Shown here: positions 27,823-34,972 of the stretch, piece after piece
Position numbering within the stretch: the stretch's first letter is position 1
Layout of the letters: each line of letters begins with the position of its first letter
Origin: Pseudoxanthomonas koreensis
GTDB taxonomy: Bacteria; Pseudomonadota; Gammaproteobacteria; Xanthomonadales; Xanthomonadaceae
Direction of reading: 5' to 3'
NCBI RefSeq assembly: GCF_010093225.1
Contig: NZ_PDWM01000014.1
Coordinates: 1-64,000 of the forward strand
DNA: 64,000 bases
Notes under the pieces: model-generated
Told to the model about the DNA's origin: nothing
Databases searched by the model: none
Seen by the model: the letters and a program-made list of their open reading frames with translations, nothing else
Position numbers and translations under genes: made by a program

Positions 27823-29124
27823 TCAATGCGTGGCTTCGGCGGCGGCGTGCAACGGCGCGATCAACCTGCCGCGGACCAGTTCGCCGAAGCGTTCGAGACT
27901 GCAGGGTTCGGCGCACCCGGGAATCGGCAGGTACTCGTGCGCGGCCGGATTGGAGGCATCCAGCACCTGCAGTTCACGCACCTGCGGCATGGTCTGCGAG
28001 CGGTAGAACGCGCGCACGAACTGCTGCCCCTTCGCATCGGACAGCACCTCGAAGCCGAGCGCACCGCCCGGCGGCGGGTCGTCGCGCGGATAGCCGGGCA
28101 CGGTCCAGTGCAGGTCCAGGAACCCGCCCAGGTCTGCGATGTTGGTGTCGTGGCCGACCAGCACCGTCAGCCTCGGCCCGCCCTCCATCGCCGCCAGCAT
28201 GCGCGTGGCCAGCGGTGAGGCCGCGCGCGCGGCCACGTAGGGCGCGCGCCCTTCGTAGCGGAACTTGAGGGAATGGAATTCCAGCAGCTGCCCGATCTGC
28301 TCCGGCGTAAGCCGGCCCCAGGCCACCTCCTCCATCGGCTTGCCTTCCAGGTACTCGAGCAGGAAGGTCTGGCTGATGGTGGAGGCCAGGCCGAACGGAT
28401 CGCCCACGTCGGGACGGTCGTCCTCGTTGCGCACGATGCCCGGCGTCATGCGCGAGATGTCGCAGGCCTGGCCGGGCTCGCAACCCAGCGCCTGGTTCAG
28501 CAGCGCAAACAGCGGCGCCTGCGCGCGCAGCTCGGCCTCCATCCCGCCGGCAGGCGCCATGGCCTGCACCGCGCGCAAGGCCTCGTCCGGATCGATCGGC
28601 ATCGCGCCGGCATCCAGTGGATGGAATTCCACGTCCGCTTCGGGACTCGCAGGAAAAGCGATATCCACTGCGCAGCCGGGCCACATGCCGGCCACCAGCG
28701 CGCGCGCGGTGTCCTGCGTGCGCGGTTTGGAACTGGCCGCCACTTCGACGTCGCCCGCCGCAGGACAGCCGTTGGACGCCAGCAGCCCGCGCTGGCGCCA
28801 TTGCGCGATGTCCCAGGCGCCCAGCCGCTCCACGGCGTCGAAGCCGTGCGGAGTGAGCTGGCCGAACTCGACCGGCCACGCCGGCCAGGGCTGGTCGGCG
28901 ACGCCATCGGGCGCCACCTTGGCCTTGGTCGGTGGGCGCACGCCGTGGCGCATCAGCATCACCACGCGATCGAGCTTGAGCGGTTCCTGCGCTTCGGCGG
29001 CATCGACGGCGGCCGGTGCGTCGGCCTGCGCCTGCGGCGCCTGCGCGCCGCGGTCGGTACAGCCGGCGATCGCCGCCACGACGGACGCGGCCAACAGGCC
29101 GCGCAGCAAGGGGATGGTCTTCAT
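27823..29124 (-). CDS. Histidine acid phosphatase lipoprotein (AppA-type phytase candidate)
   Basis: A 433-residue phosphatase. The signal ends AAIAGC, a lipobox, so it should be an envelope lipoprotein. The active-site motif RHGVRPP (R59, H60, R63) forms the phosphohistidine, and GHDTN near residue 325 gives the HD proton donor. AppA and Agp of E. coli are the closest known types; they act on phytate or glucose-1-phosphate. The gene is downstream of the TonB receptor on the same strand, with a hairpin between them, which supports a phytate role. Confidence 0.88.
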   Translation of the reverse strand: MKTIPLLRGLLAASVVAAIAGCTDRGAQAPQAQADAPAAVDAAEAQEPLKLDRVVMLMRHGVRPPTKAKVAPDGVADQPWPAWPVEFGQLTPHGFDAVERLGAWDIAQWRQRGLLASNGCPAAGDVEVAASSKPRTQDTARALVAGMWPGCAVDIAFPASPEADVEFHPLDAGAMPIDPDEALRAVQAMAPAGGMEAELRAQAPLFALLNQALGCEPGQACDISRMTPGIVRNEDDRPDVGDPFGLASTISQTFLLEYLEGKPMEEVAWGRLTPEQIGQLLEFHSLKFRYEGRAPYVAARAASPLATRMLAAMEGGPRLTVLVGHDTNIADLGGFLDLHWTVPGYPRDDPPPGGALGFEVLSDAKGQQFVRAFYRSQTMPQVRELQVLDASNPAAHEYLPIPGCAEPCSLERFGELVRGRLIAPLHAAAEATH

Positions 29125-29141
29125 GTTATGCGACTCCGGAC

Positions 29142-29167
29142 AAAACCGGCGGCCCCGCAGGGCCGCC
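29142..29167 (-). terminator. Hairpin between TonB receptor and phosphatase
   Basis: On the minus strand an 8-bp stem GGCGGCCC/GGGCCGCC with a 4-base loop is followed by GGTTTT. It lies 18 bp before the phosphatase start. It could partly stop transcripts from the receptor gene so that less phosphatase is made. Confidence 0.5.
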
Positions 29168-29193
29168 GCAAGCACATCAGCACGCGGGGAGCG

Positions 29194-31764
29194 TCAGAAC
29201 TTGTATTGCAGGCCCAGGCGGACAGTGGCGCCGTAGATCTCCGTCTCGCCCAGCCGGTCGCGGTAGCCCATGTAGGTGCGCATGGCCGCATCGTTGAGGT
29301 TGCTGCCCTCCAAGAACACGGTCAGGTCTTCACCGAAGGTGTAGGCCACGCGCGCATCCCACTGGTCCAGGCGATCCAGGTAGACGTCTTCCCCGGGATC
29401 TCCGCCCACTTCCATCAGCTGCTCGGAGCGGTAGGTATAGGCCAGGCGCGCCGAGAAACCGTACTTCTCGTAGGAGATCTGCGCCGAAGCGACCCGGTCG
29501 GACTGGTCGATCAGCGGCAGCGTATCGTCGCGATCGGGGATGCCCGAAGCCTCCGAATCGGAGAACGTCATGTTGGCACCCACGCTGAAACCGTCGAATG
29601 GCGCCGGCAGGAAGCTGAGCTCGTACTGCGCGTTGAGCTCCAGGCCCTTGAGCTTGGCCGAATCGGCATTGGTCCAGCTGCTGACTTCGGCATTGGTCAG
29701 GTCCATGCCGCCGAACGTGCCGTCCTGCCCGCCGTTGGTCGACTCGAAGATCGGGTTCTCGATGTCCTTGTAGAACACCGCCGCCGACAGCAGGCCGCGA
29801 TTGCCGACGTAGTACTCGATCGACAGGTCGAAGTTGTTCGAGTACAGCGGCTTCAGGTCCGGATTACCCATCGATACCTCCGGCTCGGAGCTGCTCGCAT
29901 CCTCGATCTCCACGAACGGCGCCAGCGACTCGTAGTTCGGCCGGCCGATCGCCCGGGTCGCCGCGGCGCGCACGACCAGGTTCTCCTTGGGGTCGAAACG
30001 TACGTTCAGGCCCGGGAAGAAGTCGGTGTAGCTGCGCGATCCAAAGCTGTTGAACGGATCGTCCAGCGACGCGTTGTCCAGGTCGAACGCATAGGCCGCG
30101 TAATCACCCTGGGTGTGCTCCATGCGCACGCCGGGGATCCAGGTCACGTCGCCGTAGCGCAGCCGGCCCATGATGTAGGCCGAGGTGATCTTCTCGGTGA
30201 TGCGGAAATCGCCGGCCAGCGAGGCGGACAACGTGCCTGCCTCGTCCTCTTCGAACTCGCCGGTATTGGCATTGAAGTAGGCATTGGCCGCCGGACCGTT
30301 GATCGTCGGCCCGAAACGATAGCGCCCGTTCCAGATGCTGCCGATCGGCCTGCCTGCGACATCGGCCAGGGTCAGGTCGCCGTCATCGTATTCCCAGGCC
30401 TCGCCGTTCTGGTCGTTGGTCTTGCGACGGTCGATGTACTTGGCGCCGAACTGCAGGTCCGAGCCGTCGCCGATCGCGATCGGCATCATGTAATCCACGC
30501 GCGCCTGGTACAGGTCCTCCACGGCGCGACGCGACTCGGGCTCGTAGAAGTCCGGCTCGTACAGCGAGGCGTCGTACGGATCCTCGCCCCACGGCACGAC
30601 CAGGTACGGGTCGGGCACCAGGTTGTACTCGCCGCTCACGTCGCCCTGCTTGAAGCCCCACTCGTCGCGGTGCGGGTCGCGCTTGTCGGCGCGCGAGTAG
30701 GTCAGTTCGGTGCGCAGCTCGCTGTCGTCGAACTTGAACTTGCCGCCGATCGAGGACGTGAAGGTGCTGGTGTCCTCCTGGCGGGTACGCAGCGCGCGCG
30801 CGCCCTCGGCGTCGGTGAAGTTTCCGCCATCCGGGCCGAGCGGGATGATGCCGTCCTCGTCGAATTCCACCGAGAACCGGTCGCGGGTCTCGGAGTCCTC
30901 GTACTTGGAGTACATCAGGCGCAGGAACATGCTGGTGTCGTCGTTGGGCCGCCAGTCGAAGTTGGCGACCGCGCCACTGCGCGTGCGGTTGGTGTTGTAC
31001 TGGCGCAAGTCCAGACCTTCGGGGACGATTTCGTCGTCGACCTCGATCCAGTCGCCGGTGTTCTGTACGTTCTGCGTTCCGATCTTGCGGTCGGAATAGT
31101 TCAGCGCCACCACCGCGCCGAACTGCCCGTCTGCGCCGAAGCGGCCGCCGTAAGCGCCGTCGAACTCGTACGGATTGGAGTTGTTGAGGTCGTTGTGCCC
31201 GTACGCGCCGCGCAGGTTGCCGAAGTTGCCCTGGCGATCAAACGCACTGAGGGTTTCGATATTCACCGCACCGGCGATCGAGTTGGCGTCCATGTCCGGG
31301 GTGATCGTCTTGGACACGGTGACCGCGCCGATCAGCGCCGACGGAATGTCGTCCAGCTTCACCTGCCGGCCATCCGGCTCCGGTGCCGGCGCCGTCTGGC
31401 CGTTGAGTGACACGTTCAGCAGGTCGGGCGAGACGCCGCGCACCGTCAGGTAACGGCCTTCGCCCTGATCGTTCTGGGTGGTGACGCCGGGCAGGCGCCG
31501 TACCGCCTCGGCCACGTTCTGGTCGGGCAGCCGGCCGACGTCGTCGGAACGGATCGCATCGACCTGTGCATCGGCGAAACGCTTGTCGTCGATCGCCGCC
31601 CGATCCGCCGCCCGTCGGCCGGTCACCTGCACGGTGTCCAGCTGGGTGGGGTCGGTGTCTGCCGCTGCCGCACTGTTTGGATCCTGGGCCGATACCTGGC
31701 CCGCCATGACTGCAAGGTTGCTCAATATGAATGCCGCCAAGGCATTCCTTCGGATCTTACGCAT
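29194..31764 (-). CDS. TonB-dependent receptor, phytate/inositol-phosphate uptake candidate
   Basis: An 856-residue outer-membrane receptor. After a signal peptide come a TonB-box-like DTVQVTG (about residues 43-49), a plug (RSDDVGRLPDQNVAEAVRRLPG, split here as VGRLPDQNVAEAV and RRLPG) and a 22-strand barrel ending LGLQYKF with the C-terminal Phe. The layout is that of large carbohydrate-type receptors in Xanthomonadaceae and Caulobacter. Its divergent partner is a phytase and its downstream gene is an acid phosphatase, so the ligand is inferred to be phytate or its products. A motif shared with the iol promoters lies in the divergent region. Confidence 0.88.
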   Translation of the reverse strand: MRKIRRNALAAFILSNLAVMAGQVSAQDPNSAAAADTDPTQLDTVQVTGRRAADRAAIDDKRFADAQVDAIRSDDVGRLPDQNVAEAVRRLPGVTTQNDQGEGRYLTVRGVSPDLLNVSLNGQTAPAPEPDGRQVKLDDIPSALIGAVTVSKTITPDMDANSIAGAVNIETLSAFDRQGNFGNLRGAYGHNDLNNSNPYEFDGAYGGRFGADGQFGAVVALNYSDRKIGTQNVQNTGDWIEVDDEIVPEGLDLRQYNTNRTRSGAVANFDWRPNDDTSMFLRLMYSKYEDSETRDRFSVEFDEDGIIPLGPDGGNFTDAEGARALRTRQEDTSTFTSSIGGKFKFDDSELRTELTYSRADKRDPHRDEWGFKQGDVSGEYNLVPDPYLVVPWGEDPYDASLYEPDFYEPESRRAVEDLYQARVDYMMPIAIGDGSDLQFGAKYIDRRKTNDQNGEAWEYDDGDLTLADVAGRPIGSIWNGRYRFGPTINGPAANAYFNANTGEFEEDEAGTLSASLAGDFRITEKITSAYIMGRLRYGDVTWIPGVRMEHTQGDYAAYAFDLDNASLDDPFNSFGSRSYTDFFPGLNVRFDPKENLVVRAAATRAIGRPNYESLAPFVEIEDASSSEPEVSMGNPDLKPLYSNNFDLSIEYYVGNRGLLSAAVFYKDIENPIFESTNGGQDGTFGGMDLTNAEVSSWTNADSAKLKGLELNAQYELSFLPAPFDGFSVGANMTFSDSEASGIPDRDDTLPLIDQSDRVASAQISYEKYGFSARLAYTYRSEQLMEVGGDPGEDVYLDRLDQWDARVAYTFGEDLTVFLEGSNLNDAAMRTYMGYRDRLGETEIYGATVRLGLQYKF

Positions 31765-31840
31765 CGTCGAGTCCCTCCCAAGGACAACGGCCGCGAGCCC
31801 GTGCAATACCGCCGGACCGGAGGCTGCGGGAGCAGATTAC

Positions 31841-31860
31841 GAACAAAAATTCTATTTTGC
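31841..31860. promoter_or_regulatory. Putative RpiR operator between TonB receptor and phytase
   Basis: GAACAAAAATTCTATTTTGC stands 77 bp upstream of the receptor and 91 bp upstream of the phytase. Its first 15 bases match the site before iolG at 14 positions. It is embedded in a 50-bp AT-rich tract holding a second, weaker version (AATTTCTCTTGCAA, 31872-31885). Confidence 0.55.
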
Positions 31861-31950
31861 AACAGTCTTAGAATTTCTCTTGCAAATCGCCGAAATCGCC
31901 CTGTAAGGTGGCCGCACGCCCGACGCGGCGCTCTACGGGGAGGAGACCTG

Positions 31951-34035
31951 ATGAAATCCAAGCACGCCCTTGCCTTCGGCATCGCGGCCGCGCTCGCGCT
32001 GCCATTCGTCGCCGGCTGCCGGTCGCAGGAGGGGGCCGCAGGCGCGGACAGGACTGCCGCCGCGACTCTCGTTCCGGCCACCACGCAGACCGAGCCGACC
32101 GCCAGCGGCGAGACCAACGCGGCCATCCTGGTCCGCGACGACGCCGATCCGGCGCGCGCGCAGCTGATCGCCACCGCCGCCCTGGGCGGCCTGGAAACCT
32201 ACGGCGTCGACGGCAAGCGCGTGGCCACCACCGCCGCCGGCGAAGTCGCCGCGCTGGATATCGCCAGTGGCGTGCGCCTGGGCGGCGGCCGCGTGGCCGA
32301 TGTCGTGGCTGCCGTGGATACGACCGGCAATTTCCTGCGGCTGTTCCAGCGCACCGGCGAAGGCCTGGTCGAGGTCGGCGCGCGTCCGCTGCCGCTGGGC
32401 TTCGCCGGCGAAGGCATCTGCCTGTACCAGCACCGGCTGGACGGCTCGCTGCATGCGTTCATCGTCGGCGACGGCGGCGAGGTGGATCAGCAGGTGATCT
32501 TCGACGCCGGCGACGGCAAGCTCGACGCCCGGCCGGTGCGCCGCATCAGCCTGCCCTCCCCGCTCAAGCAGTGCGTGGTCGACACCAACGGCCATGTGTT
32601 CGCTTCCGAGGAAGCAGTCGGCATCTGGCGCTTCAACGCCGATCCGGAGGCCGACGTGTCGGCCACGCTGATCGACGCGCCGCGACTGGGCCACATCGAA
32701 GAGGAAGTGTCCGGCCTGGCCGTGCACGACGGCGGCGAGGGCCACCAGTGGCTGTTCGCCTCCGATGCCACCGCCGGCCGCATCAACATCTACGACCGCG
32801 CCAAGGACGGTGCCTACCTGGGCAGCTTCCAGGTCTCCGCTCCCGGCCAGGACGCCGAAGCGGTGAAGGAACCGGGCCTGCTGTTCGCCGACAGCCGGCC
32901 GCTGGGTACCGACTTCCCCGCCGGCGTGCTGCTGGTCAACGACGAGGACGGCGCGAACACCAAGCTGGTTTCGCTGGCCGCGATCGGCAAGGCGCTGGGC
33001 CTGGATCCGGGCAAGCCCGTGCCGGCGGCCGCGCCGCCGAAGGTGGCCGCGGTGACCGCGCGCGTGGAAACCGTGCCGGCCGGCAGCTATGGCGATGCGG
33101 CCGACGACCCGGCGATCTGGGCGCATCCGACCGATCCGTCGCGCAGCCTGGTCATTGCCACCGACAAGAAAGCCGGCCTGTACGTGTACGACATGCAGGG
33201 CCAGGTGGTGCAGTTCCTGCCCGACGGCAAGATGAACAACGTCGACCTGCGCGAAGGCTTCGACCTGGGCGGCCGACCGGTGGTGCTGGTCACCTCCAGC
33301 AACCGCACCGACAAGAGCATCGCCATCTACGTGCTGGACACCGACAAGCGCCAGCTGGTCAACGTCGCCGACGGCGTGCAGCCGACCGGCCTGGGCGATC
33401 CCTACGGCCTGTGCATGTACCGCGCCGCCGGCAGCGGCGACACGTATGTGTTCATCAACGGCGACGACACCGCCATGCGCCAGTGGCGGCTGGTGCCCAC
33501 CACGGACGGCAAGGTCCGCGCCGAGCATGTCCGCGACCTGACCTTCGATTCGCAGACCGAAGGCTGCGTGGTCGACGACGCCAGCGGCACGCTCTACGTC
33601 AACGAGGAGGACGTCGCGCTGTGGCGCATGTCGGCCGATCCGGCCAGCGGCGATGTGAAGACCGCCGTGGCCCGCGTCGCCGACAACCCGGCGATGAAGG
33701 ACGACCTGGAAGGCATCGGCATGTACGACCTCGGCGATGGCCGGGGCTACCTGGTGTTCTCCAGCCAGGGCAACGACACCTATGCGGTCTACCGTCGCGA
33801 AGGCAAGCAGGAATACCTGGGCTCGTTCGCGGTGGTCGCCGATCCGGCGCGCGGCATCGACGGCATCTCCGAGACCGACGGCCTGGAAGTCACCAGCCGC
33901 AACCTCGGCCCTGGCTTCGAGCACGGCGCGATGATCGCCCAGGACGGGCGCAACGTCATGCCGGTGGAAAACCAGAACTACAAGTACGTTTCCTGGGAAG
34001 ACATCGCCAAGGCGCTGGGCCTGGAGATGCGCTGA
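31951..34035 (+). CDS. Two-domain beta-propeller phytase lipoprotein
   Basis: A 694-residue Ca-dependent phytase (3-phytase, BPP type) that removes phosphates from phytate. The signal ends PFVAGC, a lipobox. The C-terminal domain (about 370-694) has the full six-blade signature, with DDPAIWAHPTDPSRSLVIATDKK split here as DDPAIWAHPTDP and SLVIATDKK, plus KMNNVDLREGF. The N-terminal domain (about 50-350) is a diverged, incomplete propeller. Such dual-domain phytases are known, and the N-domain helps attack on low phosphate substrates. GGGGAGGAG before the ATG is a strong ribosome site. Confidence 0.92.
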   Translation: MKSKHALAFGIAAALALPFVAGCRSQEGAAGADRTAAATLVPATTQTEPTASGETNAAILVRDDADPARAQLIATAALGGLETYGVDGKRVATTAAGEVAALDIASGVRLGGGRVADVVAAVDTTGNFLRLFQRTGEGLVEVGARPLPLGFAGEGICLYQHRLDGSLHAFIVGDGGEVDQQVIFDAGDGKLDARPVRRISLPSPLKQCVVDTNGHVFASEEAVGIWRFNADPEADVSATLIDAPRLGHIEEEVSGLAVHDGGEGHQWLFASDATAGRINIYDRAKDGAYLGSFQVSAPGQDAEAVKEPGLLFADSRPLGTDFPAGVLLVNDEDGANTKLVSLAAIGKALGLDPGKPVPAAAPPKVAAVTARVETVPAGSYGDAADDPAIWAHPTDPSRSLVIATDKKAGLYVYDMQGQVVQFLPDGKMNNVDLREGFDLGGRPVVLVTSSNRTDKSIAIYVLDTDKRQLVNVADGVQPTGLGDPYGLCMYRAAGSGDTYVFINGDDTAMRQWRLVPTTDGKVRAEHVRDLTFDSQTEGCVVDDASGTLYVNEEDVALWRMSADPASGDVKTAVARVADNPAMKDDLEGIGMYDLGDGRGYLVFSSQGNDTYAVYRREGKQEYLGSFAVVADPARGIDGISETDGLEVTSRNLGPGFEHGAMIAQDGRNVMPVENQNYKYVSWEDIAKALGLEMR

Positions 34036-34045
34036 CCGGGCCGGC

Positions 34046-34071
34046 GGGCGCGTGGCCCAGGCCACGCGCCC
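34046..34071. terminator. Hairpin between phytase and cobA
   Basis: An 11-bp perfect stem GGGCGCGTGGC with the loop CCAG lies in the 109-bp gap between two convergent genes. There is no long T run, so it may work weakly or in both directions. Confidence 0.55.
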
Positions 34072-34144
34072 GTTCCGGTTGCCGCATCGCGACGCCGTCG
34101 CGATTGCCGGCACTCAGCATTGAAATCCGCGTGCCACGTCCGCG

Positions 34145-34972
34145 CTACCGCACCGCGCAGCGTTGCTGACCAGCGCCTGCATCCTGGCCTGTCGCCGGGC
34201 CATCGACGGCTTCGGCCAGTGCCGGCCCGACCAGGACCACGCCCGGCTGCCCCATCTCGAACGCATGCGGCGACCGCGCCAGCGCACGCAGTGGCAACAC
34301 GTGACGGCGCTCACCCTGCTGGCTGGCCGCCTGCACGACAGCCACCGGCGTATCGGCCGGCAGGTGCCGCAGCAGAGACGCGGCGATCGCATCGATGCGA
34401 CCCATTCCCATATAGATCGCCAGGGTGGTGGCGGCGCGGCACAGCGCCTCCCAGTCCGGCTCGCCATGGTCGGCGGTGTGCGCGGTGACGAAGGTGACGC
34501 CGTGGCAATGCCCGCGGTGGGTCAGCGATACGCCCAGCGAGGCGGCCGCGGCGAAGGCGGCGCTGACGCCGTTGACGATGCGCACCGGCACGCCGGCCGC
34601 GCGCAGGAACGCGATCTCCTCGCCGGCGCGGCCGAACAGCAGCGCATCGCCGCCCTTGACCCGGACCACGCGCAGGCCCTGCAGCGCGTAGCGGCGCATC
34701 AGCCGGCAGATGAAGGCCTGCGGCGTGGACCGGCAGCCGCCGCGCTTGCCCACGCGCACCACGCGTGCGTGCGGGGCCAGCCCGACGATGTCCGGATCGA
34801 CCAGTTCGTCCAGCAACAGCACCTCGGCGCACTGCAGCGCGCGCACCGCCTTGAGGGTGAGCAGTTCCAGGTCGCCCGGGCCGGCGGAGAGCAGCACCAC
34901 TTCGGCCGGGATACGGCGCGGGGCGGCAGTGCCGTTCGTGTCGATGGCCATCGGCGTCTCCGTCGGGTTCAT
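34145..34972 (-). CDS. cobA: Uroporphyrinogen-III C-methyltransferase
   Basis: A 275-residue SAM-dependent methyltransferase that makes precorrin-2, the first step to siroheme. Motifs are VVLLSAGPGDLELLTLKA, RVKGGDALLFGR and GVSAAFAAAASLGVSLTHRG. Siroheme is the cofactor of NirB, and the gene overlaps nasA by 4 bp as the last gene of the assimilation operon. The oxidase/ferrochelatase activity of CysG is missing here and must come from elsewhere. Confidence 0.93.
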   Translation of the reverse strand: MNPTETPMAIDTNGTAAPRRIPAEVVLLSAGPGDLELLTLKAVRALQCAEVLLLDELVDPDIVGLAPHARVVRVGKRGGCRSTPQAFICRLMRRYALQGLRVVRVKGGDALLFGRAGEEIAFLRAAGVPVRIVNGVSAAFAAAASLGVSLTHRGHCHGVTFVTAHTADHGEPDWEALCRAATTLAIYMGMGRIDAIAASLLRHLPADTPVAVVQAASQQGERRHVLPLRALARSPHAFEMGQPGVVLVGPALAEAVDGPATGQDAGAGQQRCAVR

